A stretch of DNA of 10,216 nt. Source: Cytophagales bacterium (GTDB taxonomy: Bacteria > Bacteroidota > Bacteroidia > Cytophagales > Spirosomataceae). Below the pieces are notes generated by a model that was given only the letters and a program-made list of their open reading frames with translations, was not told the origin of the DNA and did not search any database. The DNA is taken from contig JABMMK010000004.1 of NCBI GenBank assembly GCA_013205605.1, forward strand, positions 1 to 10,216, in the 5' to 3' direction. Position 1 is the first letter of the stretch; each line of letters starts with the position of its first letter. The position numbers were made by a program, and so were the translations under genes. Of the stretch, positions 1-7,201 are shown piece after piece.

Positions 1-881
1 CGATTATATAACACAATTTTATGATCTAAAACTCGATCAGGATGAGACAAACTATCCACTGGAATGATGGCTATAATACCTTTAGGGCTTTCTACCCATT
101 CTGTCCAAAGTTCATACGGATTATTGATTAAAATGGGTTTAGAGGAGCCATCCACTGCAATTTTAAATAATAAGTTAATCGGGAATTCACCCGTTGTCGT
201 GGTCTCTTCTTGAAAATTTAACCGATTAATTACTTTTGCCTTCTTATCTTTTTCATTTTGATATAAATAAGCTCGAACCTCATTTAAGCTTCCATTGGGA
301 TTAGCTTTAGATGAAAAGGTATAAACATTCGCATCTAATTTTGGTTTTTCAATGTTCCAAGAAGGGATCAATAAGGACGGATTATTCAAAGAATCCAACA
401 AAAATTCTTTCATTGATTTACGTTCTTGATAAAAGACGAGTTGACCATCTTTAGACCAAACAGGATTCATTACACCTCTCGATGATGAGGTTAAAGCCAT
501 GGGCTCTCCCCCATTTAACTTCATAATATAGGCTTGGGATTTATTGCCTACATCTCTTGAAAATAAAATGGAACGTCCATCTGGACTCCATGAAGGGGAT
601 GAAATCGAATATTTGCCAGAGGTCAATGCCCTATAGGATTTACTTTTTATTTCACCCAAATACAATTGTGTTACATAGGTAAAATCTCCTTTTTTATCGA
701 CATCATCTTTAATTTCCATGATCGAAAAAAGAACATGTAATCCATCTGGAGAAATTTGCGGTTTTCCAATCGTTTTGATTTTCAACATATCAGTTACTTC
801 AATCGGCTTTAACGTATTCTGCTGTGCAAAAGATAATTGGGTCGAAAATAGAAGGAGAAAATAGAATATGTAATTTTTCAT
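1..881 (-). CDS. Secreted S9-family (prolyl oligopeptidase/acylaminoacyl-peptidase type) peptidase, N-terminal part
   Basis: The frame is open from an ATG at 881 to the window edge (293 codons seen), so the C-terminal end lies outside. Residues 1-19 form a typical signal peptide (MKNYIFYFLLLFSTQLSFA, then QQ), so the product is probably exported to the periplasm or cell surface. The mature start (IEVTDMLKIKTIGKPQISPDG) is the usual entry of S9 peptidases into their beta-propeller. PD40/WD40-like blade motifs follow: SPDG at 44-47, SPDG at 99-102 and SKDG at 143-146. In this family the propeller gates a C-terminal alpha/beta-hydrolase domain with a Ser-Asp-His triad that cleaves short peptides. 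That domain is not visible here, so peptidase activity is inferred. A TolB-like or plain PD40 protein is the main alternative. It starts 13 bases after the DUF218 gene and is probably cotranscribed with it. No Shine-Dalgarno is seen; the leader is A/T-rich. Confidence 0.75.
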   Translation of the reverse strand, partial: MKNYIFYFLLLFSTQLSFAQQNTLKPIEVTDMLKIKTIGKPQISPDGLHVLFSIMEIKDDVDKKGDFTYVTQLYLGEIKSKSYRALTSGKYSISSPSWSPDGRSILFSRDVGNKSQAYIMKLNGGEPMALTSSSRGVMNPVWSKDGQLVFYQERKSMKEFLLDSLNNPSLLIPSWNIEKPKLDANVYTFSSKANPNGSLNEVRAYLYQNEKDKKAKVINRLNFQEETTTTGEFPINLLFKIAVDGSSKPILINNPYELWTEWVESPKGIIAIIPVDSLSHPDRVLDHKIVLYN

Positions 882-894
882 TTTAAAAAAGGTT

Positions 895-1383
895 TTAATA
901 ATATAAGCCGTTTGAAATTAATTGGTCCATAGCCACTTTTTCATGTTGGATCAATGGCTCCAACACACCATCTATGGAATGATGGGCAACTGCTTTGAAA
1001 TTCAAATTGAAATCTTTTAAAATTTCAGTAAATATAAATTCCACTCGGGCTATGTGATATTCTGATGTGGTAATTATAAGGTCTTTAAATACAGTTTTCA
1101 TCAGAATAGATTTAGACATCACCGCATCCTCAACGGTGTTTGAAGAGAGGGCCAAGGGTAAAAAAGCAGTAGAAGGAACACCTTGTTCGACTAAAAAATC
1201 CTTAAGGTAATTCGCATGAGCAATAGGACTCGTATTAAAATGAGCACCAAAGCCACCGGTACAAAGTATTTTATGCTTTTTGGGATTAAATATAGACAAG
1301 CAAACTTGCAAACGATCCAAGGCGATGGGGCCTAAAGTACCATCAGGAAAATTGGGAGAACCTAAAACGACAATGACTTCCAT
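895..1383 (-). CDS. YdcF/SanA-like DUF218 domain protein
   Basis: A small protein of 162 residues that is almost entirely a DUF218 (YdcF/ElyC/SanA) domain. Visible signatures are the first beta strand VIVVLGSP (3-10), R24, the TGG turn at 42-44, the SSNTVED segment at 80-86 (family pattern S.NT.ed) and TSEYHIARVEFIF at 106-118, where H110 and R113 match the conserved xYHxxR motif. Many family members have N-terminal membrane helices; this one begins directly at the first strand and has no signal peptide, so it should be cytoplasmic. The biochemical role of the family is poorly defined; relatives bind nucleotide-like ligands or affect envelope polymer metabolism, and neither can be claimed here. 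The ATG at 1383 is well placed because the first core strand starts immediately, but it sits directly against the T-run of a terminator hairpin. The S9 peptidase gene follows 13 bases downstream. Confidence 0.8.
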   Translation of the reverse strand: MEVIVVLGSPNFPDGTLGPIALDRLQVCLSIFNPKKHKILCTGGFGAHFNTSPIAHANYLKDFLVEQGVPSTAFLPLALSSNTVEDAVMSKSILMKTVFKDLIITTSEYHIARVEFIFTEILKDFNLNFKAVAHHSIDGVLEPLIQHEKVAMDQLISNGLYY

Positions 1384-1414
1384 AAAAAATGCTCAAAGAC
1401 AAATCCCTGAGCAT
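1384..1414 (-). terminator. Rho-independent terminator after leuB
   Basis: On the minus strand a perfect 7-bp stem, ATGCTCA (1414-1408) pairing with TGAGCAT (1395-1389), encloses a 12-base loop and runs into a tract of five to six T residues (1389-1384). It lies 20 bases past the leuB stop codon, so it is well placed to end the leuC-leuD-cimA-leuB transcript. The T-run ends exactly at the ATG of the DUF218 gene, so read-through would be needed to express that gene from the leu promoter. Confidence 0.75.
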
Positions 1415-1434
1415 AAAAATACAAATATTTTGAA

Positions 1435-2508
1435 CTAAATCAATTTTAGAATTTCCTCACCAATCGCCTCAGTACCTAAAATCATATTCGCTGGAGTATT
1501 CGCATCCGCTATATCACGAGTCCTAAAACCCTTTTTCAATAAAGCATCCACCGCATTAATAATCGTCTCTGATTCTTCCTTTAAGCCAAATGAAATTTCT
1601 AACAATAATGCCACTGATAAAATGGAAGCTAATGGATTAGCCAAACCTTTTCCGGTAATATCATGCGCAGAACCATGAATAGGCTCATAAACACCTGTTC
1701 CATCACCGATTGACGCAGATGCCAACATCCCCATCGAACCTGCTATTTGAGATGCTTCGTCTGTTAAAATATCTCCAAATAAATTAGCGGTTACAACCAC
1801 ATCAAAACGCTTAGGATCTTTAATTAACAACATCGCAGTCGAATCCACAAATTGATATTCCACCGTAACTTCAGGATATTCCAAAGCTAATTTCTGAATA
1901 ACTTCTCTCCATAATCGAGACGATTCTAACACATTCGCTTTGTCTACGGAAACTAAATGCTTCTTACGCGTCATGGCCGCATCGAATGCCTTTCGGCCAA
2001 TACGCTCAACCTCATAGCGGCTATATTCAGCCACATCGTAGGCGGTATCTCCATTATTTTTGCGACCCTTTTCACCAAAATAAATATCCCCAGTTAACTC
2101 ACGAAAGAATAAAATATCGGCTCCTTTTAAAATTTCTGGCTTAATACTAGACGCTCCTAATAATTCATCAAATAATTTGATGGGTCTCAAATTCGCATAT
2201 AAACCTAATTCTTTCCGCATTCGCAATAAACCTTGCTCAGGTCGAACTTTGGCTGAAGGATCATTATCATATTTGGGATGACCTACGGCGCCAAAAAGAA
2301 CGGCATCCGAAGCTTTCATTTTTGCTAAAGTCTCTGCAGGAAGTGGGTCACCTGTTGCCTCTATCGCCTCATGCCCAATTAATGCTTCATCATACGTGAA
2401 CTCATGACCAAATTTGGCCGCAATTTTCTCTAATACTTTTTTTCCTACTGCCGTAACTTCTTGGCCAATTCCATCCCCTGGAACAATTAAAATATGCTTT
2501 TTCACCAT
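1435..2508 (-). CDS. leuB: 3-isopropylmalate dehydrogenase
   Basis: LeuB oxidatively decarboxylates (2R,3S)-3-isopropylmalate to 2-oxoisocaproate with NAD+ in cytoplasmic leucine synthesis. Family members also convert 3-methylmalate to 2-oxobutyrate in the citramalate route to isoleucine, which fits the cimA gene just upstream. At 357 residues it is the usual length. The isocitrate/isopropylmalate dehydrogenase fold begins with ILIVPGDGIG (6-15). Substrate-binding arginines are seen at R96, R98 (LLRMRKELG) and R108 (LYANLRP), and R136 lies in FFRELTGDIYFG with Y143. The catalytic lysine is K190 (SVDKANVL). Metal-binding aspartates are D222 (VDS), D246 and D250 (GDILTDEASQ). The nucleotide-binding segment GVYEPIHGSAHDI is at 272-284. 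It starts 7 bases after the cimA stop and is the last gene before a terminator. No Shine-Dalgarno is visible; the leader is A/T-rich (AATTTAAAATAAAA). Confidence 0.97.
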   Translation of the reverse strand: MVKKHILIVPGDGIGQEVTAVGKKVLEKIAAKFGHEFTYDEALIGHEAIEATGDPLPAETLAKMKASDAVLFGAVGHPKYDNDPSAKVRPEQGLLRMRKELGLYANLRPIKLFDELLGASSIKPEILKGADILFFRELTGDIYFGEKGRKNNGDTAYDVAEYSRYEVERIGRKAFDAAMTRKKHLVSVDKANVLESSRLWREVIQKLALEYPEVTVEYQFVDSTAMLLIKDPKRFDVVVTANLFGDILTDEASQIAGSMGMLASASIGDGTGVYEPIHGSAHDITGKGLANPLASILSVALLLEISFGLKEESETIINAVDALLKKGFRTRDIADANTPANMILGTEAIGEEILKLI

Positions 2509-2515
2509 TTTTATT

Positions 2516-4051
2516 TTAAATTAAATTCAACATTTTCTGAGTGGCTTTGATCGCAGAAACCGTTTGGTCAGAATCTAAGCCTCGTGTAATGAGCTCGCGA
2601 TCTCCGTGAGCCCAAGTAATAATTGTTTCACACAATGCATCTGAATCTCCACCAGGAGGTATTCGAACTGCATAATCTTTTAATTGAGGTAAGATTTTAC
2701 CATTTTTTTCAAAGATGATTAACAATGCTTTCATAAAAGCATCATACTGTCCATCGCCTTGTGCATGTTCTTCAAAATACTCACCGTCAATGGAAATTTT
2801 TAATGTAACCGATGGCCGCAAATCCTTGGAATGTGTCAGCACATAATTTAACACTTGAACACGTTCCTCAATCGAACTGCTATCCAAAACATCTGAAATA
2901 ATATAAGGAAGGTCATTTTGAGTCACTACCTCTTTCCTATCTCCTAATTCAATAATCCGTTGGGTTACTTTTTTAAGATCTTGATCCGAAAGTTGAATAC
3001 CCAATTGGGCCAAATTATTAGCGATGTTTGCTTTGCCACTCGTTTTACCTAACGCATATTTACGCTCCCGCCCAAAACGCTCAGGCATTAAATCATTGTG
3101 GTATAAATTATTCTTTTTATCCCCATCTGCATGAATTCCAGCAGTTTGGGTAAATACATTTTCGCCTACTACGGGCTTATTGGCAGGAATTCTAAATCCT
3201 GAAAAAGTCTCGACCAACTTACTCACACTATACAATGATTTTTCGCAGACAGAAGTAGAAACATCTTTTTGATAGTCATTCAAAACAGCTATAACACTAG
3301 CTAAAGGAGCATTTCCTGCCCGCTCACCCATGCCATTGACCGTTAAATGTAAACCATGAACACCATTCCTAACGGCTTCAAGGGCATTGGCAGTACCTAA
3401 ATCATAATCATTGTGCGCATGAAAATCAAAATGAATTTTGGGATACCGCTGAACGAGTTCCGAAATAAATGCTGCCACCTCAGAAGGAATTAAAACCCCT
3501 AAAGTATCAGGCAATAAAATGCGTTTAATCGGTAAATGTTGGATAAAGTCAAGGTAGTCGATCACATATTGTTTGCTATTCCGCATCCCGTTGCTCCAAT
3601 CCTCCAAATACACATTTACTTCTAATCCTTTAGAAACGGCCAAATGAATGGATTCCGCTATTTCAGAAAAATGTTGTTCCGGAGATTTTTTCAGTTGGTG
3701 CTTCAAGTGATTTAAAGAACCCTTGGTCAGTAAATTCATGACTTTAGCTCCACTTGATATCATCCAATCCACTGAAGTTCCTCCATCCACAAAAGTCAAC
3801 ACTTCTACTTTATTTAGATAACCATGAATGGCTGCCCACTCAGTGATTTTTTTCACTGCTTGAAACTCGCCATCAGAAACCCGAGCAGAGGCAATTTCAA
3901 TCCGATCAACTTTCAATTCAGTTAAAAGTAATTGGGCTATTGTTAATTTCTCTGAAGCTGAAAACGACACCCCGCTAGTTTGTTCTCCATCGCGCAGAGT
4001 CGTGTCCATTATTTCTATGTGGCGTTTCAAATGCTTATCGGTTAAGTGCAA
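2516..4051 (-). CDS. cimA: (R)-citramalate synthase (LeuA/CimA family)
   Basis: A 511-residue member of the DRE-TIM metallolyase family: a catalytic barrel (about 10-275), a linker, and a C-terminal LeuA-type allosteric domain (about 395-508). The acetyl-CoA/metal motif is TLRDGEQT (R20, D21), metal ligands are H211 and H213 (DFHAHND), and GMGERAGN is at 240-247. From memory of the Leptospira interrogans citramalate synthase structure, the pyruvate-pocket residues L81, L104 and Y144 and catalytic E146 correspond here to L85, L108, Y148 and E150, and long stretches such as YLEDWSNGMRNS and VFTQTAGIHADGDKK look nearly the same. This favours pyruvate over 2-oxoisovalerate as substrate, giving citramalate for isoleucine; databases may call it 2-isopropylmalate synthase. 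YDAFM (436-440) and RIPPGG (463-468) match the isoleucine-sensing domain. The start is uncertain: TTG at 4051 overlaps leuD by 17 bases, TTG at 4030 would begin 4 bases after the leuD stop, and ATG at 4009 would delete the first core strand. A stop lies just upstream in frame. Confidence 0.88.
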   Translation of the reverse strand: MHLTDKHLKRHIEIMDTTLRDGEQTSGVSFSASEKLTIAQLLLTELKVDRIEIASARVSDGEFQAVKKITEWAAIHGYLNKVEVLTFVDGGTSVDWMISSGAKVMNLLTKGSLNHLKHQLKKSPEQHFSEIAESIHLAVSKGLEVNVYLEDWSNGMRNSKQYVIDYLDFIQHLPIKRILLPDTLGVLIPSEVAAFISELVQRYPKIHFDFHAHNDYDLGTANALEAVRNGVHGLHLTVNGMGERAGNAPLASVIAVLNDYQKDVSTSVCEKSLYSVSKLVETFSGFRIPANKPVVGENVFTQTAGIHADGDKKNNLYHNDLMPERFGRERKYALGKTSGKANIANNLAQLGIQLSDQDLKKVTQRIIELGDRKEVVTQNDLPYIISDVLDSSSIEERVQVLNYVLTHSKDLRPSVTLKISIDGEYFEEHAQGDGQYDAFMKALLIIFEKNGKILPQLKDYAVRIPPGGDSDALCETIITWAHGDRELITRGLDSDQTVSAIKATQKMLNLI

Positions 4052-4625
4052 ACTTAGCTATTTCACCTTTCATCGCTTGAAGATAATCGATATCATCAAA
4101 GCCATTTAATAAATTATTTTTCTTGTACCCATTAATCTCAAAAGATTCGGAAGCACCAGTTGAAACAATCGTAATGGTTTGTTCTGGAAGACTTATTTCC
4201 AATTCTGCCTTCGTATCTTTTTCCATCGCTGTAAATATTTGATGTAAAAATTCTGGACTTACTTGAACAGGTAAAACACCTACGTTGATCGAGTTGCCAC
4301 GAAATATATCAGCGAAAAAAGAAGAAACTACGCAGCGAAACCCATAATCATAAATGGCCCAAGCAGCATGTTCCCGAGAAGAACCTGATCCAAAATTTTT
4401 CCCACCCACTAATATTTTACCTGAATAAGTAGGGTTATTTAAAATAAAATCAGATTTCGCTTGGTCATTTTTGTCATAGCGCCAATCTCTAAATAAGTTG
4501 TCACCAAAACCTTTTCGTTCAGTAGCCTTCAAAAAACGAGCTGGAATGATTTGATCCGTATCCACATTTTCTATGGGCAAAGGAACGGCAGAACTACGTA
4601 AAACTTTAAAACTATCGTAAGCCAT
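4035..4625 (-). CDS. leuD: 3-isopropylmalate dehydratase small subunit
   Basis: LeuD pairs with LeuC to form the isomerase that converts 2-isopropylmalate to 3-isopropylmalate, and (R)-citramalate to erythro-3-methylmalate, through a dehydrated intermediate. The protein is 196 residues, normal for the bacterial small subunit. It shows the aconitase swivel-domain signatures VDTDQIIPARFL (21-32) and the substrate-recognition loop GGKNFGSGSSREHA (74-87, with S82, S83 and R84), followed by the conserved VVSSFFADIFRGNSINVGVLP (99-119). It starts 17 bases after the leuC stop, and its 3' end overlaps or abuts the cimA start, so translation of the three genes is probably coupled. The ATG at 4625 has an A/T-rich leader with no clear Shine-Dalgarno. 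Confidence 0.97.
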   Translation of the reverse strand: MAYDSFKVLRSSAVPLPIENVDTDQIIPARFLKATERKGFGDNLFRDWRYDKNDQAKSDFILNNPTYSGKILVGGKNFGSGSSREHAAWAIYDYGFRCVVSSFFADIFRGNSINVGVLPVQVSPEFLHQIFTAMEKDTKAELEISLPEQTITIVSTGASESFEINGYKKNNLLNGFDDIDYLQAMKGEIAKFALNR

Positions 4626-4642
4626 AATAATCTTTTTAAATA

Positions 4643-6046
4643 TTATAAAAATTGTCTTGGATCGGTTACAACCCCAGTAACTGCCGCTGCTGCGGCTACC
4701 AAAGGACTCGCCAACAAGGTTCTTGAACCTGGTCCTTGGCGACCTTCAAAATTACGATTTGATGTACTCACCGCATATTTCCCGGCAGGAATCTTATCGT
4801 CATTCATGGCTAAACAAGCCGAGCAACCTGGTTGGCGTAAAGCAAAACCCGCCTCTGTCAAAATATCATAAATACCTTCTTCATGTATTTGAGCTTCCAC
4901 TACATGTGAACCTGGAACGACCCAAGCCGTTACATGATCCGCTTTTTTCCGACCTTTAACGATCGAAGCAAATGCTCTAAAATCTTCTATACGTCCATTT
5001 GTACAAGACCCAATAAAGACATAGTCGACTTTTTTGCCAATCATCGAATCATTCTCCTCAAATCCCATGTAATCTAATGACTTAGCATAACTAGACGCGC
5101 CACCTTCCAAATCCTTGGCTTGAGGAATATTTCTAGAAATACCCATGCCCATACCCGGATTGGTACCATAAGTAATCATAGGTTCGATATCAGAAGCTAA
5201 AAAAGTAATTTCTTTATCAAAATCAGAACCTGCGTCTGTTTTCAATGTTTTCCAATAAGCCAATTGCTTATCCCAATCTGCTCCTTTAGGGGCTAATTCT
5301 CGGCCATTGATATAATCAAAAGTAGTTTGGTCTGGAGCAATCATTCCACCCCTAGCACCCATCTCAATACTTAAATTACAAACCGTCATACGTCCTTCCA
5401 TGGACATATTTTCAAAAACATCTCCTGCATATTCAACAAAATAACCTGTAGCACCTGAAGTTGATAATTTTGATATAATATATAAAGCCACGTCTTTCGG
5501 CGTAACCCCTTTTCCTAATTGGCCATTCACATTAATCCGCATTTTAATCGGTTTAGGCTGCATAATACACTGCGAAGAAAGAACCATTTCTACTTCAGAA
5601 GTACCTATTCCAAAGGCAATTGCACCAAATGCCCCATGCGTAGAGGTATGTGAATCCCCACAAACGATCGTCATCCCCGGCAATGTAATTCCATTTTCTG
5701 GACCCACCACATGAACAATTCCATTTTTGGGATTCCCTAAACCCCAATGTGAAATGCCATATTTGCTTGTATTTTTCTCCAGTTGTAGCAATTGATTCGC
5801 TGATAAAGGATCTTCAACAGGAAGATGTTGGTTTATCGTAGGTGTATTATGATCTGCAGTTGCAAACGTTTTTTCAGGAAATAAAACACCAAGCCCTCTT
5901 TGCTCTAAGCCTAAAAAGGCTACTGGACTAGTCACTTCATGAATAAAATGTCGGTCTATAAAAAAAACATCTGGCCCGTCAGCAATTTGACGAACAACAT
6001 GTGAATCCCAGACTTTATCAAACAAGGTTTTTGGGGAGTTGCTCAT
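4643..6046 (-). CDS. leuC: 3-isopropylmalate dehydratase large subunit
   Basis: LeuC is the iron-sulfur catalytic subunit of isopropylmalate isomerase, an aconitase-superfamily enzyme of the cytoplasm. At 467 residues it is full length. The three cysteines that hold the [4Fe-4S] cluster are visible as C348 (FIGSCTNGR), C408 and C411 (GCSAC). Other signatures are TLFDKVWDSHVV near the N terminus, ATADHNTPT (62-70), and CGDSHTSTHGAFGAIAFGIG (129-148). As the first gene of the operon it has a 130-base upstream gap separating it from the GntR gene, which must hold its promoter unless transcription reads through from rhaT-gntR. The product probably serves both leucine synthesis and the citramalate route to isoleucine, given the cimA gene in the same unit. 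Confidence 0.97.
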   Translation of the reverse strand: MSNSPKTLFDKVWDSHVVRQIADGPDVFFIDRHFIHEVTSPVAFLGLEQRGLGVLFPEKTFATADHNTPTINQHLPVEDPLSANQLLQLEKNTSKYGISHWGLGNPKNGIVHVVGPENGITLPGMTIVCGDSHTSTHGAFGAIAFGIGTSEVEMVLSSQCIMQPKPIKMRINVNGQLGKGVTPKDVALYIISKLSTSGATGYFVEYAGDVFENMSMEGRMTVCNLSIEMGARGGMIAPDQTTFDYINGRELAPKGADWDKQLAYWKTLKTDAGSDFDKEITFLASDIEPMITYGTNPGMGMGISRNIPQAKDLEGGASSYAKSLDYMGFEENDSMIGKKVDYVFIGSCTNGRIEDFRAFASIVKGRKKADHVTAWVVPGSHVVEAQIHEEGIYDILTEAGFALRQPGCSACLAMNDDKIPAGKYAVSTSNRNFEGRQGPGSRTLLASPLVAAAAAVTGVVTDPRQFL

Positions 6047-6077
6047 TGTAAAAATTTGATATTTTAATCTATTTAAT

Positions 6078-6085
6078 TAAACCTA
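6078..6085 (-). promoter_or_regulatory. Possible -7 element for the leu operon
   Basis: On the minus strand, TAGGTTTA matches the Bacteroidota -7 consensus TAnnTTTG at all but the last base and lies about 32 bases before the leuC ATG. A TTTG upstream sits at a spacing of 25 bases, longer than the usual 19-21, so the -33 half is not convincing. It is the best candidate in this gap. No leucine-rich leader peptide or T-box-like structure was seen there. Confidence 0.3.
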
Positions 6086-6091
6086 AACCCT

Positions 6092-6121
6092 AAAATTGCT
6101 ATTTTTTTTGCAAAAAAGCAA
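6092..6121 (-). terminator. Weak A/T-rich hairpin after the GntR gene
   Basis: TTGCT (6096-6100) pairs with AGCAA (6117-6121), and after one mismatch four more A-T pairs extend the stem (6102-6105 with 6112-6115). On the minus strand it is followed by TTTT (6095-6092). It lies 56 bases past the gntR stop and could act as a weak terminator. It also contains the self-complementary TTTTTTGCAAAAAA (6104-6117), so it might instead be part of the leuC control region. The stem is poor in G and C, so termination strength is doubtful. Confidence 0.3.
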
Positions 6122-6176
6122 AGAAAAAATACCTACAATCCGTAAAATTCCTAAAGATGGGCCAACCAAACAGGCA

Positions 6177-7199
6177 TTAAATGGATGGCCTATGCGTAAA
6201 GTAAAAAGGATTTTCAATTTGTACCTTATCTCCTGACATGACCAGTTCCGCAGCTGAAATTCCCAATTGCTTAAAGTCGGTCGATATGGTGGAAATCCCT
6301 TGGCCAATCAATCTTTTGATTGGAGTTTCATTATAGGAAATGAGGCCTACGTCAACACCAATCTGTAATTTTTGAGCTAATATTTGATCTAACAAAATTA
6401 TCAAATCATCCTCCATGACCGCTATAAACACATCACCATTCAGCAAGTTAACATTGGCCGGTGAATCCAACACAGCATAATCAAAAGCAAAGTCTTGGCA
6501 AAAACTTTTAAATCCATGAACAATTTCAATAGAATAATAATTATGAGATGGAAAAATCAAATTGATTCGATTATATTTTGCTAACGATTCCTTAGCCTCC
6601 AATAAGCTAGCATAAATATCTTTTTCAAAATTCTCATACACCATGGCAATTTGTCCAGTAATCCCTGGAATTTTCTTATCCACAATAATCAATTTCTCTT
6701 TAGGGAGGGTGTTGATTAATTTATAAGCTGCTAAATCATCCTCTAGAAAATGTGGAATGATTACAATGTGTGTATAATCTTTTTCTCTACGTTCAATAAT
6801 TCTTTTAAACAAATTGAAGTCATTATTATATACGTAAAAATCAACTACCGCATTTTCTCCCAACTCTTTGACAAAAGCATCATATATAATTTTCTTATGC
6901 TCACTAAGCTTATTAAACAATAAAAAAATCCGATAAGTGACGGGGATAGAATCTACATTGATAAAAAATCCTTTCCCCCGAATCGAATCCACAATCCCAA
7001 TAGATTTTAAATAATTATAGCCTTTTTCAACGGTAATCCTAGATATGTAATAATGAAAACTAACTTCATTGATGGATGGTAGAACATCCCCCTTTTTCAT
7101 TTTATTTTTCTGAATAGCTTCAATAATCGAATTCGCCAATTGGCGATATTTCGGTGTCGAAGAAAATTCATCTATATGTATAAACTCAAAAATGGCCAT
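6177..7199 (-). CDS. GntR-family transcriptional regulator with LacI-like sugar-binding domain
   Basis: A 340-residue DNA-binding regulator. Residues about 15-80 form a GntR winged helix: YRQLANSIIEAI (18-29), KKGDVLPSINEVS (35-47), ISRITVEKGYNYLKSIGIV (52-70) and the wing RGKGFFI (74-80). The remainder (about 88-335) has the alternating strand/helix pattern of a periplasmic-binding-protein/LacI-like ligand domain and ends in NPFYFTHRPSI, resembling the closing NP..l..R.S of those domains. This architecture is common in Bacteroidota and contrasts with the UTRA or FCD domains of many other GntR proteins, pointing to a sugar or sugar-derived effector. It begins 2 bases after the rhaT stop, so the two are cotranscribed, and it most likely controls that transporter and perhaps the divergent quinoprotein. 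The effector is unknown. The ATG at 7199 gives an N terminus of normal family length. Confidence 0.9.
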   Translation of the reverse strand: MAIFEFIHIDEFSSTPKYRQLANSIIEAIQKNKMKKGDVLPSINEVSFHYYISRITVEKGYNYLKSIGIVDSIRGKGFFINVDSIPVTYRIFLLFNKLSEHKKIIYDAFVKELGENAVVDFYVYNNDFNLFKRIIERREKDYTHIVIIPHFLEDDLAAYKLINTLPKEKLIIVDKKIPGITGQIAMVYENFEKDIYASLLEAKESLAKYNRINLIFPSHNYYSIEIVHGFKSFCQDFAFDYAVLDSPANVNLLNGDVFIAVMEDDLIILLDQILAQKLQIGVDVGLISYNETPIKRLIGQGISTISTDFKQLGISAAELVMSGDKVQIENPFYFTHRPSI

Positions 7200-7201
7200 A
7201 A

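Noticed and set aside
4723..4959. Open frame of 78 codons on the plus strand
   Set aside because: It lies wholly antisense to the conserved C-terminal part of leuC, including the CxxC cluster region, and its translation shows no recognisable domain.
6078..6094. Telomere-like TAAACCTAAACCCTAAA run upstream of leuC
   Set aside because: Only about two and a half imperfect units, in a bacterial promoter gap; short A/T-rich near-repeats of this kind arise by chance and one unit forms the possible -7 element.
6083..6307. Open frame of 74 codons on the minus strand between gntR and leuC
   Set aside because: It mostly overlaps the gntR 3' end in another frame, has an unlikely composition and no family motif; it is a shadow of gntR running into the gap.
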